In this document: positions 1-8,168 of the stretch, in pieces
Numbering within the stretch: the stretch's first letter is position 1
Layout: each line of letters begins with the position of its first letter
Assembly: GCA_964442655.1 (NCBI GenBank)
Contig: CAYTZM010000005.1
Span: 47,092 to 111,091 of the forward strand
From: GCA-002727615 sp964442655
Lineage (GTDB): Bacteria > Pseudomonadota > Alphaproteobacteria > TMED109
DNA length: 64,000 nt
Direction: 5' to 3'
Translations under genes and position numbers: made by a program
The notes under the pieces: model-generated
What the model was told of the DNA's origin: nothing
Databases searched by the model: none
The model's input: only the letters and a program-made list of their open reading frames with translations

Positions 1-398
1 TCAAAACGTAAGTAATCTAATTTTTCATCAATATGATTATTTATTTTTGATCCGCCTTGAACAGCTATACCGGATGGCTTATTAATAGCTAAAATTTCTT
101 TATCTTTATATATAATATTCTTATTGATAAAATTTTGCCAAAATTTATTAAGAGGCTTATAAACTGCATATTTATTTTTATTATTATTTCTATAAATTCT
201 TGGAATTCTAACTTGGTTTCCTAATAAAATACGTTTTGCACCAGTAACTTTTTTACCATCTAACTTTATTTGTCCTGTACGTAATAATTTTTGAATTGAT
301 ATAAAATTTAATTTTTTACAGTGAATAGCTATAAATCTATCAAGCCTTTGACCAACTTCTTCTTCTTTAACTTCAATAATATCATTTATCCATGACAT
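1..398 (-). CDS. rluC: Ribosomal large subunit pseudouridine synthase, RluA/RluC family (C-terminal part outside window)
   Basis: The first 132 codons of an RluA-family enzyme, which isomerises uridines to pseudouridine in 23S rRNA. Reading from the ATG at 398, residues 15-60 look like an S4 RNA-binding domain (GQRLDRFI, then LLRTGQIKLDGKKV). The start of the catalytic domain follows with the family motif NKPSGIAVQGG. The catalytic RLD loop and everything after it lie beyond the window edge. It starts 5 bases downstream of the crcB stop, so the two are probably cotranscribed. The crcB-rluC pair is familiar in alphaproteobacteria. RluC rather than RluD is inferred from this context and the S4 domain, not proven. 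Confidence 0.85.
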   Translation of the reverse strand, partial: MSWINDIIEVKEEEVGQRLDRFIAIHCKKLNFISIQKLLRTGQIKLDGKKVTGAKRILLGNQVRIPRIYRNNNKNKYAVYKPLNKFWQNFINKNIIYKDKEILAINKPSGIAVQGGSKINNHIDEKLDYLRF

Positions 399-403
399 AA
401 TTT

Positions 404-781
404 TTAACCGAACATTTTATAAAAATTTATTCCTAAAACTAACCCTGTAACAGATAAAAAAACAGATAATATAATAAAAATAGCAGCAGTACTATAATTT
501 CCTTTTTCTATCATTAAGTACGCTTCTAAGGAAAAAGCTGAAAATGTAGTAAAAGAACCTAAAATTCCTATTTCAATAAGAGATTTTATATTTTCAGATA
601 AAAAATTATCTTTTGAAATATATACATATAGAAAACCTAAAACCATTGATCCTAATATATTACATATTAATATTCCATAAGGAAAATTGCTTTCTGATAA
701 GGAATCTACATTCTTAGATAAAAAATATCTTGCTAAGGCTCCTATTGCACCACCAGATGCTATTGATAAAAGTATTTGCAT
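404..781 (-). CDS. crcB: Fluoride ion channel CrcB/Fluc
   Basis: A 125-residue membrane protein that exports fluoride passively as a dual-topology dimer. The family hallmarks are present: a GGAIGALARY start, an N-x-x-GS motif in the second membrane segment (ICNILGS), and the pore motif GSFTTFSAFS with its stacked Phe and Thr residues. Four hydrophobic segments are visible, and the length is typical for single-domain Fluc. It follows rplQ directly, whereas in many alphaproteobacteria degP-type protease and rarA genes stand between them. The 67 bases upstream do not resemble the fluoride riboswitch, so fluoride-responsive control is not apparent. Confidence 0.93.
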   Translation of the reverse strand: MQILLSIASGGAIGALARYFLSKNVDSLSESNFPYGILICNILGSMVLGFLYVYISKDNFLSENIKSLIEIGILGSFTTFSAFSLEAYLMIEKGNYSTAAIFIILSVFLSVTGLVLGINFYKMFG

Positions 782-848
782 AAACCATATAACCTCAACT
801 AAATACTAATATAATACATAACTTTAAATATTAAGGAAATTAGAAATA

Positions 849-1280
849 TTACTTGTCTTCAGATTCTGTATTTTCTTCTTTCTTTTCTTGAACAGGTCCG
901 CTATCTAAACCTTTGGCTTCAAGATTTCTATCTACTAATTCTATATATGCCATAGGAGCATTATCACCATATCTATTTGAATCTTTTATAATACGAGTAT
1001 ATCCACCATTCCTTTTTGCATATCTCTCTGCTATTTCACCAAATAATTTATCAATTTGTGCATCAGGAGACATTCTTGCTATAGCAAACCTTCTAGCATG
1101 TAAACTTCCTTTTTTACCTAATGTTATTAATTTTTCAACCATAGGTCTCAATTCCTTAGCTTTAGCTAGAGTAGTTCTAATTTGTTCATGTTTTATTAAA
1201 GCAGATGACATATTAGCAAACATTGCTTTCCTGTGAGAGCTAGTTCTATTTAATTTCCTATGTGCTAATTTATGTCTCAT
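849..1280 (-). CDS. rplQ: 50S ribosomal protein L17
   Basis: L17 is a 23S rRNA-binding protein near the exit-tunnel side of the large subunit. The start MRHKLAHRKLNRTSSHRKAM is the classic family signature, and the globular part ends with YIELVDR near residue 117. The remaining 26 or so residues form a charged tail (QEKKEENTESEDK), longer than in compact L17 proteins and similar in composition to tails on L3, L5, L10 and L22 in this window. The ATG at 1280 is preceded by an AAGGTGAT ribosome binding site. It is the last gene of the alpha operon, 25 bases after rpoA. Confidence 0.97.
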   Translation of the reverse strand: MRHKLAHRKLNRTSSHRKAMFANMSSALIKHEQIRTTLAKAKELRPMVEKLITLGKKGSLHARRFAIARMSPDAQIDKLFGEIAERYAKRNGGYTRIIKDSNRYGDNAPMAYIELVDRNLEAKGLDSGPVQEKKEENTESEDK

Positions 1281-1305
1281 AATATCACCTTTAATTTAAT
1301 ACTAA

Positions 1306-2322
1306 TTAAAAATGGTCATCAATCTTTTTTGCTAATTGTTCAATATTTTCTGGAGGCCATTCAGGAATCATTTGCCCTAAATTAAGTCCCATATTAGTCA
1401 AAACTTCTTTTATCTCATTCAAAGATTTTCTACCAAAATTTGGTGTTCTAAGCATTTCAGATTCAGATTTCTGAACTAAATCTCCTATATAAACTATATT
1501 ATCATTTTTTAAACAATTAGCTGAACGAACTGAAAGTTCTAATTCCTCTACTTTTCTTAAAAGATGAGGATTCATTAAAGATTCTGGAGTAGGTTCTTCT
1601 TCTACTACCTCTGGTTGTGGATCTTCAAAATTTACAAATTTACCTAATTGCTCCATTAATATTCTTGCAGATAAAGCAGTAGCATCTTCAGGCGTAATAG
1701 TACCATCAGTCTCTATATCCATAACTAAGCGGTCATAATCTGTATCTTGTCCAACTCTAGAATTTTCTATTTTATAAGTTACTGTTTTAATAGGACTAAA
1801 TATTGCATCAATAGGTATTAAACCAATTGAAGCATCTTCAGGTTTATTTTTAGTTGCAGGCTGATAACCTCTTCCTGTACCTATAATAAAATCCATATTT
1901 AATTTTGCGTCTTTATCAAGATGACATAATACTAGATCTGGATTTTTAATCTCTACATTCGCATTGCTTTGAATCATTCCTGCAGTTACTTCACAAGGCC
2001 CTTTAGCTTCTAAAGAAACTGTTGTTATCCCTTCTATAAAAGATTTTACAGAAATATTTTTTATATTTAAGATTATATCTACAACATCTTCTCTTACACC
2101 TGCAATAGAAGAAAACTCATGAAGTACATCTTCTATTTTTATAGCCGTAACTGCCGCTCCTTGAAGAGATGATAATAATACTCTTCTTAAAGAATTTCCT
2201 AATGTGAGGCCATAACCTCTCTCAATAGGTTCCGCAATGACAGTACCTTGCACTTCTCCATCTTTTGCAGTTATTACTACATTAGAAGGTTTTATTAAAT
2301 CATTCCAATTTTTTTCTATCAC
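1306..2322 (-). CDS. rpoA: DNA-directed RNA polymerase alpha subunit
   Basis: A 338-residue alpha subunit, which dimerises to nucleate RNA polymerase assembly and contacts upstream DNA and activators. The N-terminal domain carries EPIERGYGLTLGNSLRRVLL, the beta/beta-prime contact region. A Glu/Pro-rich linker (about 240-250) leads to a C-terminal domain of two helix-hairpin-helix elements (ELSVRSANCLKN and TPNFGRKSLNEIKEVL). The start is a GTG at 2322, chosen because AAGGAA lies 6 bases upstream and MIEKNWNDLIKP matches the family's usual N-terminus. It lies between rpsK and rplQ in the alpha operon. No rpsD gene is found here, as usual in alphaproteobacteria. Confidence 0.98.
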   Translation of the reverse strand: MIEKNWNDLIKPSNVVITAKDGEVQGTVIAEPIERGYGLTLGNSLRRVLLSSLQGAAVTAIKIEDVLHEFSSIAGVREDVVDIILNIKNISVKSFIEGITTVSLEAKGPCEVTAGMIQSNANVEIKNPDLVLCHLDKDAKLNMDFIIGTGRGYQPATKNKPEDASIGLIPIDAIFSPIKTVTYKIENSRVGQDTDYDRLVMDIETDGTITPEDATALSARILMEQLGKFVNFEDPQPEVVEEEPTPESLMNPHLLRKVEELELSVRSANCLKNDNIVYIGDLVQKSESEMLRTPNFGRKSLNEIKEVLTNMGLNLGQMIPEWPPENIEQLAKKIDDHF

Positions 2323-2379
2323 TGTAAGTTCCTTAATTTAAATTATTATAAAGATTAAAACAATCAACTATTTTTAATT

Positions 2380-2766
2380 TTACACTCTTCTTCTTTTTGG
2401 AGGTCTACATCCATTGTGAGGTATAGGAGTAACATCTTTTATAGTTGTCACAGTAAAGCCTATTGTTTGCAAAGCTCTAAGAGCAGATTCTCTTCCTGCT
2501 CCAGGACCACTAACTTCAACCTCCAATACCTTTAAACCATGTTCTTGAGCTTTTTTTCCTGCATCTTCCGCAGCAAGCTGTGCAGCAAAAGGAGTTGATT
2601 TTCTTGAACCTTTAAAACCTTGTGTACCAGCCGACGACCAAGCAACTGTATTTCCTTGATGGTCTGTTATAGTAATAATTGTATTATTAAAAGTAGAATT
2701 CACATGTGCTACACCAGATGTAATATTTTTCTTTTCTTTTTTTCTCTTAGTTTCTTTTACAGCCAT
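2380..2766 (-). CDS. rpsK: 30S ribosomal protein S11
   Basis: S11 is a platform protein of the small subunit that contacts the mRNA exit region and S7. The 128-residue length is typical. The core (HVNSTFNNTIITITD, AWSSAGTQGFKGSRKSTPFA) and the C-terminal GCRPPKRRRV are canonical. The ATG at 2766 has a GAGGAT site upstream. It sits between rpsM and rpoA in the conserved alpha operon, 20 bases after rpsM. Confidence 0.98.
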   Translation of the reverse strand: MAVKETKRKKEKKNITSGVAHVNSTFNNTIITITDHQGNTVAWSSAGTQGFKGSRKSTPFAAQLAAEDAGKKAQEHGLKVLEVEVSGPGAGRESALRALQTIGFTVTTIKDVTPIPHNGCRPPKRRRV

Positions 2767-2786
2767 AATCTATCCTCTGTAATTAT

Positions 2787-3155
2787 TTAAACAGTTTTTT
2801 TATTAGCAATTGCCATATTTCTTCCTTTACGGGTTCTAGCATTAGTTTTTGTTCTTTGACCCCTAACTGGCAAACCTTTTCTATGTCTTATCCCTCTGTA
2901 ACAACCAGAGTCTCTTAATCTCTTTATATTCATTGAAATTGAACTTCTTAAATCTCCCTCAAGACTCATTTTAGCAGTTAAATTACGAATTTTATCTAAT
3001 TCAACTTCAGTTAATTCATTCACTCTTCTAGATTTAGGCACACCTGCTTCCTCAATTAATTTAGAAGCAGTAGTTCTGCCAATTCCATAAATATAGGTTA
3101 AAGCAATTTCCACTCTTTTACCTGTAGGAACATTTACTCCTGAAATTCTTGCCAA
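2787..3155 (-). CDS. rpsM: 30S ribosomal protein S13
   Basis: S13 is a head protein of the small subunit that contacts the P-site tRNA and bridges to L5. Visible features are MARISGVNVP at the N-terminus, a helix-two-turn-helix region (IYGIGRTTASKLIEEAGV), and the C-terminal tail RKGLPVRGQRTKTNARTRKG. The start is a TTG at 3155: AGGAGG lies 5 bases upstream and there is no ATG nearby. It is the first gene after a strong predicted promoter at 3201-3232, so the alpha operon probably has its own transcription start separate from adk. Confidence 0.97.
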   Translation of the reverse strand: MARISGVNVPTGKRVEIALTYIYGIGRTTASKLIEEAGVPKSRRVNELTEVELDKIRNLTAKMSLEGDLRSSISMNIKRLRDSGCYRGIRHRKGLPVRGQRTKTNARTRKGRNMAIANKKTV

Positions 3156-3200
3156 TATAACCTCCTATTTAACATAATTACGTTGAATTAACTCAAGATT

Positions 3201-3232
3201 GGCGATTATATTCGCCTTTACGAACAAGTCAA
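3201..3232 (-). promoter_or_regulatory. Predicted sigma-70 promoter of the alpha operon, with an inverted repeat over the -10 box
   Basis: On the minus strand, TTGACT (3227-3232) and a perfect TATAAT (3205-3210) are separated by 16 bases. The -10 box is centred in a 16-base inverted repeat, GGCGA-(6)-TCGCC (3201-3216), so the discriminator is GC-rich in otherwise AT-rich DNA. It lies in the 88-base gap between adk and rpsM. A GC-rich discriminator is a known mark of promoters repressed by ppGpp. That it acts this way here is inference. Confidence 0.75.
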
Positions 3233-3243
3233 CGATAACTGTC

Positions 3244-3891
3244 TCATTTTTTAATAATTTTATCAATATCTTCGGAAACATCACTTATACTCGCTAAACC
3301 ATCTATTGAAAATAATATATTTTTATCTCTATAATATGGCAAAATCGGTAATGTTTCTTCATTATATGCTAATAACCTTTTCGAAGCTGTATCTTTATTG
3401 TCATCCTTTCTTTTAATAAATTTTTCTCCTCCACAATGATCACATAAACCTTCTTTTTTAGGTACCAATGTTAAATCATTATATCCTGCTCCACATATTT
3501 TACAGGAAAATCTACTTGAAATTCTATCTATAAGGATTGCATCATCAACAGAAAATTCTATAACAACATCTACATTTAAATTTAAGTTATACAACATTAT
3601 ATCAAATGCTCTTGCTTGTGATAAAGTTCTAGGAAAACCATCTAATATACAACCTTCTTTACAATCATTATGCGTAATACGTTCCTTTATTATATTTATT
3701 ACTATTTCATCTGAAACTAATTTTCCTTCTTCCATAAGTTTTGAAGCTTTCTTACCTGTTTCTGTCTGATTTTTTACAGCTTCTCTTAACATATCTCCTG
3801 TGGATAAATGTGGATATGAATATTTTTTTTTTATTATTGCAGCTTGTGTTCCTTTTCCACAACCAGGAGGACCAAATAATACAATAATCAT
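3244..3891 (-). CDS. adk: Adenylate kinase, zinc-type LID
   Basis: Catalyses ATP + AMP to 2 ADP in the cytoplasm. The P-loop GPPGCGKGT is at residues 7-15, and the AMP-binding and lid arginines are in DGFPRT and DRISSR. The lid carries four cysteines (130, 133, 150, 153; CKIC and CDHC), so this is the long, zinc-stabilised form. At 215 residues it has the expected length. The ATG at 3891 directly abuts the secY stop codon, so the two are probably translationally coupled. secY-adk is the usual end of the spc operon in alphaproteobacteria. Confidence 0.98.
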   Translation of the reverse strand: MIIVLFGPPGCGKGTQAAIIKKKYSYPHLSTGDMLREAVKNQTETGKKASKLMEEGKLVSDEIVINIIKERITHNDCKEGCILDGFPRTLSQARAFDIMLYNLNLNVDVVIEFSVDDAILIDRISSRFSCKICGAGYNDLTLVPKKEGLCDHCGGEKFIKRKDDNKDTASKRLLAYNEETLPILPYYRDKNILFSIDGLASISDVSEDIDKIIKK

Positions 3892-5235
3892 CTACATTCT
3901 TCCTCTTAACTTAGATTTTTTTATTAAACCTTCATATTGTTGTGCAATCAAATGAGAATGAATTTGAGCTACAGTATCCATAGTGACGTTTACAACAATC
4001 AATAAACTAGTCCCTCCAAAATAAAAAGGTACGGCATATTTAGCTATAAGTAATTCTGGTAAGATACATACTAAACTAAGATACAAAGCACCAACTACCG
4101 TTAAGCGAGTTAATACGTAATCTATGTAAGTAGCTGTATTTTCGCCTGGCCTAATTCCTGGAATAAATCCACCATTATTTTTTAAATTATCCGCCGTATC
4201 TTCTGGATTAAAAACTATAGAAGTATAAAAAAAAGCAAAAAACATTATTGCTGCTACATATAAAGCCATATACAAAGGTTGTCCCCTTCCAAGCAGTGCA
4301 GTTATATCTAAAAGCCAACTTGGACCACCAGATCCCGCATTAAAACTCATAGCTGTAACAGGTAATAATAAAATTGAAGACGCAAATATGGGAGGGATTA
4401 CTCCCGCTGTATTTATTTTCAATGGTAAATGACTACTATCTCCTTGAAATATCTTCATTCCAACTTGTCTTTTTGGGTACTGTATAAGCAACCTTCTTTG
4501 TGCTCTTTCAACAAATACGATAAAAGCAATTACAAGAACCGCCATGACTAATAATAAAATGATAAATAATCCAGACAAAGCACCTGTTTTACCAAGCTCT
4601 AAAGTAGAAACCAAAGCGACAGGTAAATTAGCAACAATTCCTGCCATAATAATTAAAGAAATACCGTTACCTATACCTCTTGCTGTTATTTGTTCACCTA
4701 ACCACATTAAAAATATAGTTCCACTTGTTAATGAAATGACCGTAGTAAATTTAAAAAAGAACCCAGGATTTAAAACTGCTGGACCTGAAGAGGAAGTTAA
4801 ATTTTCTAATCCACTAGCTATACCTAATGCTTGTACAGCAGCTAAGAGTACCGTTCCATAACGTGTATATTGAATTATTTTTTTTCTTCCTGTCTCTCCA
4901 TCTTTTTTTAAAGTAGCTAAATGAGGAGAAACAGTAGTCATTAATTGTATAATAATTGAAGCTGAAATATATGGCATAATATTTAAAGCAAAAATAGTCA
5001 TTCTGCTTAAAGCACCACCTGAAAACATATCAAACATACCAATAATACCACCAGCATTTTGCTGAAAAATATCATCTAATACCTGCGAATCTATTCCTGG
5101 TAATGGAATATATGTACCCAATCTATAAACAATTAAAGCTATCAAAGTAAACCAAATTTTTTTCTTCAGTTCCTTCGCTTTTGCCAAAGCTCCAAAATTT
5201 ACAGATGCGGCCAATTGTTCAGCAGCAGAAGCCAT
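3892..5235 (-). CDS. secY: Protein translocase subunit SecY
   Basis: The channel-forming subunit of the SecYEG translocon in the inner membrane. The 447-residue protein shows about ten hydrophobic segments. Typical family stretches include YRLGTYIPLPGID near the N-terminus and FVERAQRRLLIQYPKRQVG in the cytosolic loop that contacts SecA and ribosomes. A late segment reads FNPEDTADNLKNNGGFIPGI. It follows rplO by 16 bases and abuts adk. Its partner secE is also in this window at 29764-29955. Confidence 0.98.
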   Translation of the reverse strand: MASAAEQLAASVNFGALAKAKELKKKIWFTLIALIVYRLGTYIPLPGIDSQVLDDIFQQNAGGIIGMFDMFSGGALSRMTIFALNIMPYISASIIIQLMTTVSPHLATLKKDGETGRKKIIQYTRYGTVLLAAVQALGIASGLENLTSSSGPAVLNPGFFFKFTTVISLTSGTIFLMWLGEQITARGIGNGISLIIMAGIVANLPVALVSTLELGKTGALSGLFIILLLVMAVLVIAFIVFVERAQRRLLIQYPKRQVGMKIFQGDSSHLPLKINTAGVIPPIFASSILLLPVTAMSFNAGSGGPSWLLDITALLGRGQPLYMALYVAAIMFFAFFYTSIVFNPEDTADNLKNNGGFIPGIRPGENTATYIDYVLTRLTVVGALYLSLVCILPELLIAKYAVPFYFGGTSLLIVVNVTMDTVAQIHSHLIAQQYEGLIKKSKLRGRM

Positions 5236-5251
5236 ATTTTATTCCTTAAAA

Positions 5252-5752
5252 TTATTTACTAACATCAATATTTTTATTATTATCCTTATTTTCTTTTTTA
5301 ATAATAGCAACGCTTCCACCCTGTTTTTCAATAATTTTAACAGCTCTTTTTGAAGCAGCAGAAACTTCAATATTAATTTTACTTTTTAATGAACCGTTAC
5401 CTAACAATTTTATTCCATCTTTTAATTTAGATACTACTCCACTTTCTAACAATAACTGAGCATTTACATTACTCTTTATACTCAGTTTACTTGAATCTAT
5501 AAAATCCTGAATAGTTCCTATATTAACTATAGAGTAATTCTTTCTAAAAATATTATTAAAACCATGTTTAGGTAATCTTCTATGAAGAGGCATCTGACCT
5601 CCTTCAAAACCTTTTATGGACACTCCTGACCTTGATTTTTGGCCTTTATGTCCTTTTCCTGATGTTTTACCCGTTCCAGATCCTATACCTCTTCCAACTC
5701 TTTTTCTTACTTTTCTAGCGCTAGCATTATCTGTTAAATTATTTAACCTCAT
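5252..5752 (-). CDS. rplO: 50S ribosomal protein L15
   Basis: L15 binds 23S rRNA early in large-subunit assembly. The Gly/Arg/Lys-rich N-terminal arm (RKRVGRGIGSGTGKTSGKGHKGQKSR) is partly visible as GRGIGSGTGKT and KGQKSRSG, followed by FEGGQMPLHRRLPKHGF. The ATG at 5752 is preferred over one at 5764 because GGAG stands 6 bases upstream of it and MRLNNLTDN is the normal N-terminus. The 166-residue protein ends in a short Lys/Asn/Asp-rich extension. It is followed by secY and preceded by rpmD. Confidence 0.95.
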   Translation of the reverse strand: MRLNNLTDNASARKVRKRVGRGIGSGTGKTSGKGHKGQKSRSGVSIKGFEGGQMPLHRRLPKHGFNNIFRKNYSIVNIGTIQDFIDSSKLSIKSNVNAQLLLESGVVSKLKDGIKLLGNGSLKSKINIEVSAASKRAVKIIEKQGGSVAIIKKENKDNNKNIDVSK

Positions 5753-5775
5753 AATATTCTCCATATTTCTATAAG

Positions 5776-5964
5776 TTATTCATTTTCAACTATTTTTAAT
5801 AAGTGTCTAACTTTAGAAACCATTCCTCTAATAGCAGGAGTATCCTCAAGTACTCTTTTTCTATTCAATTTATTTAAACCTAAGCCAATTAATGTTTGCT
5901 TTTGATAAGATTTTCTGCCAATAGGACTTTGAATTTGTATAACCGTAATTTTATCCTTCACCAT
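5776..5964 (-). CDS. rpmD: 50S ribosomal protein L30
   Basis: A 62-residue protein of the bacterial short L30 type. ITVIQIQSPIGRKSYQKQTLIGLGLNKLNR matches the family's strand-helix core (seen as SPIGRKSYQ and LGLNKLNR), followed by DTPAIRGMVSKVRHLLKIV. The ATG at 5964 overlaps the last 14 bases of rpsE, which implies coupled translation. A GTG one codon later is a possible alternative start. Confidence 0.95.
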   Translation of the reverse strand: MVKDKITVIQIQSPIGRKSYQKQTLIGLGLNKLNRKRVLEDTPAIRGMVSKVRHLLKIVENE

Positions 5965-6517
5965 TAACCTTCTCCATAACCTTTTCTTCTTTAATTTTTA
6001 CGACTTTCTTTCCAACTACAGAACTTACTTTAATCCCTCTTCTATTAGCAACACCTCTTGGAGACTGAAGACTTGATAAAGCATCAAAAGTAGCTCTAAT
6101 CATATTATAAGGATTAGCACTCCCTTGTGATTTAGTTACAACATCTTGAACACCTAACGTTTCAAAAACAGCTCTCATTGGTCCTCCTGCAATTATACCT
6201 GTTCCAGCAGGAGCACTTCTAACCAAAACTTTTGCAGCTCCATGTCGTCCTATAGCATCATGATGAACAGTTCTTCCTTCTCTTAAAGGAACTCTAATCA
6301 TTTCTTTTTTTGCTTTATCAGTTGCTTTCTTAATAGCTTCTGGTACTTCTTTAGCTTTTCCTGAACCAAACCCCACTTGTCCTTTAGCATCACCTGCTAC
6401 AACTAAAGCTGCAAAACGACGACCACCTTTTACAACTTTTGAAACTCTATTTATTCCAACAAGTTTATCTAAAAGACCATCACTTTCTTTATCATGATTT
6501 TTTTTGCCACGTGCCAT
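5951..6517 (-). CDS. rpsE: 30S ribosomal protein S5
   Basis: S5 sits near the mRNA entry channel and helps decoding accuracy and helicase activity. The double-stranded-RNA-binding-like N-terminal domain (INRVSKVVKGGRRFAALVV) and the C-terminal domain (APAGTGIIAGGPMRAVFE, GSANPYNMIRATFDAL) are both present. At 188 residues it is typical for alphaproteobacteria. The C-terminus ends in a short basic and acidic extension. The ATG at 6517 has an AGGAG site. The end overlaps rpmD. Confidence 0.98.
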   Translation of the reverse strand: MARGKKNHDKESDGLLDKLVGINRVSKVVKGGRRFAALVVAGDAKGQVGFGSGKAKEVPEAIKKATDKAKKEMIRVPLREGRTVHHDAIGRHGAAKVLVRSAPAGTGIIAGGPMRAVFETLGVQDVVTKSQGSANPYNMIRATFDALSSLQSPRGVANRRGIKVSSVVGKKVVKIKEEKVMEKVNGEG

Positions 6518-6536
6518 AAATAACTCCTAATTAATA

Positions 6537-6902
6537 CTAAAATTCTAAACCATTTTCTCTAGCAGATTCAGCCAAAGCCTTCACCCTACCATGATATATA
6601 TAAGATCCTCTATCAAAAACCACTTCTTTAACTCCAGCATCTTTTGCTAATGTAGCAATAGAAGTACCTATTACTTTAGCTGCTTTAACATTTCCTCCAA
6701 ATATTTTTTTAGATTGAAAATCTTTATCCATTGTAGATGCCGAAAGAACAGTATTACCTTTTACATCATCAATAACCTGAACATAAATATTTTGATTAGA
6801 TCTATATACGCTTAATCTTAATCTAGTAGAACTAGATTTTCTTAAATTAAACCTGTTTCTTTTTTTTCTTTTATCATCTCTTCTCTTAAATTTAATTGAC
6901 AT
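6537..6902 (-). CDS. rplR: 50S ribosomal protein L18
   Basis: L18 binds 5S rRNA with L5 and L25 in the central protuberance. The 121-residue protein has the basic N-terminal arm (RRDDKRKKRNRFNLRK), then RLRLSVYRSNQNIYVQVIDD and the terminal VVFDRGSYIYHGRVKALAESARENGLEF region (seen as FDRGSYIYHGRVKAL and ARENGLEF). It lies between rplF and rpsE in normal spc-operon order, with gaps of 7 and 19 bases. Confidence 0.98.
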   Translation of the reverse strand: MSIKFKRRDDKRKKRNRFNLRKSSSTRLRLSVYRSNQNIYVQVIDDVKGNTVLSASTMDKDFQSKKIFGGNVKAAKVIGTSIATLAKDAGVKEVVFDRGSYIYHGRVKALAESARENGLEF

Positions 6903-6909
6903 AATACAC

Positions 6910-7443
6910 CTATTTTTTCTTACCTTCTTTTTGCCTTACAAATTCGCCTACATATCTAACACCTTTTCCTTTATAAGGTTCAGGTTTTCTTAAAGATCTG
7001 ATTTCAGAAGCAAACTGACCTACTTTTTGCTTATCCGCACCAGATATAACTATTTCTGTAGGCTTTGTACATTTAACATTTAAATCTTTAGGAATACCAA
7101 CCTTAATATCATGACTATAGCCCAATTGTAGCTGAAGTATATCAGACTCAATTGCAGCCCTATAACCAACCCCATTAACCTCTAAAGTTTTAGTAAAACC
7201 AGTCTCTACTCCTATAACCATATTATTTATTAGACTTCTTATAAGACCCCATTGCTCTATATTATTCTTATCCTCCGAAATAGGCTCAAATGTTACTTTA
7301 TTATCTAAATGATTTATTTTTACACCATCTGTTATTATAGTAGACAACTCTCCTAATTTTCCTTTTATATGGACTACATTGTTATCTATACTAAAATTAA
7401 CTCCTTCAGGAATTACAACTGGATTTTTACCTATTCTAGACAT
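6910..7443 (-). CDS. rplF: 50S ribosomal protein L6
   Basis: A 177-residue protein made of two similar domains that bind 23S rRNA near the factor-binding site. MSRIGKNPVVIPEGV opens the protein. The conserved hinge NGVGYRAA and the C-terminal signature PEPYKGKGVRYVGE are both present. Length and order are normal. It is separated from rpsH by 8 bases and from rplR by 7. Confidence 0.98.
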   Translation of the reverse strand: MSRIGKNPVVIPEGVNFSIDNNVVHIKGKLGELSTIITDGVKINHLDNKVTFEPISEDKNNIEQWGLIRSLINNMVIGVETGFTKTLEVNGVGYRAAIESDILQLQLGYSHDIKVGIPKDLNVKCTKPTEIVISGADKQKVGQFASEIRSLRKPEPYKGKGVRYVGEFVRQKEGKKK

Positions 7444-7451
7444 CTTTACTC

Positions 7452-7850
7452 CTAAAACACACTACACAAAATTTCACCGCCAATATTAGCATTTCTAGCT
7501 TCATGATCAGACATCAACCCTTTTGATGTAGAAACAATTGATATACCTAAACCTCCATAATTTAAAGGCATATCTTTTTTTGAAGAATAAAACCTTAAAC
7601 CCGGTTTAGAAGACCTTTTAATCTCTTTTATAGCTGGTTTTCCATCAAAATATTTTAACTCAATTGATATTATATCTTTATCACCTTCATCCTTCTTAAA
7701 GCTAAAACCTCTTATATATCCCTCTTTTTTCAATACTTCTAAAACTGCTACCTTTAATTTAGATTTAGGACAATCCACCAATGACCTCTTTGCGGTATGT
7801 CCATTTCTTATTCTTGTAAGCATATCTCCTAAAGGGTCTGTCATACTCAT
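7452..7850 (-). CDS. rpsH: 30S ribosomal protein S8
   Basis: S8 is a primary 16S rRNA binder in the platform, and in enterobacteria it is the translational repressor of the spc operon. Key signatures are MSMTDPLGDMLTRIRNG at the N-terminus and GLGISIVSTSKGLMSDHEARN with a C-terminal GGEILCSVF (shown in parts: GLGISIVSTSKG, SDHEARN). The length of 132 is typical. The ATG at 7850 is used; a second ATG lies two codons later. Confidence 0.98.
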   Translation of the reverse strand: MSMTDPLGDMLTRIRNGHTAKRSLVDCPKSKLKVAVLEVLKKEGYIRGFSFKKDEGDKDIISIELKYFDGKPAIKEIKRSSKPGLRFYSSKKDMPLNYGGLGISIVSTSKGLMSDHEARNANIGGEILCSVF

Positions 7851-7860
7851 AATACTTCTC

Positions 7861-8166
7861 CTACCAACTAGCTTTTGTAATTCCTGGAAGCTGTCCTGAA
7901 CTAGCTAAATCTCTAAAAGCTATTCTACTCATTCCAAATTTACGATAATTTCCTCTGGGTCTTCCAGTAACCATACAGCGATTCCTAACTCTAACCTTTG
8001 AACCATCTCTAGGCAATGCTGACAACTTAAGTACTGCTTTAAACCTGTCTTCCTGAGATATATTTTTGTCCATAATAATTTTCTTTAAAGCTTTTCGTTT
8101 TACTTCATGACTATTAGACTTTTTTATTTTTTTTATATTCTTATCTATCGCACTTTTTTTTGCCAT
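7861..8166 (-). CDS. rpsN: 30S ribosomal protein S14, zinc-independent long form
   Basis: A 101-residue S14 of the long type. It lacks the CxxC...CxxC zinc ribbon found in the short form: only one Cys is seen in RNRCMVTGRPRGNYRKFG. The C-terminal LPGITKASW is invariant in the family. It sits between rplE and rpsH as expected. The N-terminal half is rich in lysine. Confidence 0.97.
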   Translation of the reverse strand: MAKKSAIDKNIKKIKKSNSHEVKRKALKKIIMDKNISQEDRFKAVLKLSALPRDGSKVRVRNRCMVTGRPRGNYRKFGMSRIAFRDLASSGQLPGITKASW

Positions 8167-8168
8167 TT

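Noticed and set aside
782..848. Possible fluoride riboswitch upstream of crcB.
   Set aside because: The 67 bases are AT-rich and lack the GGCGATG and pseudoknot sequences of the crcB RNA motif.
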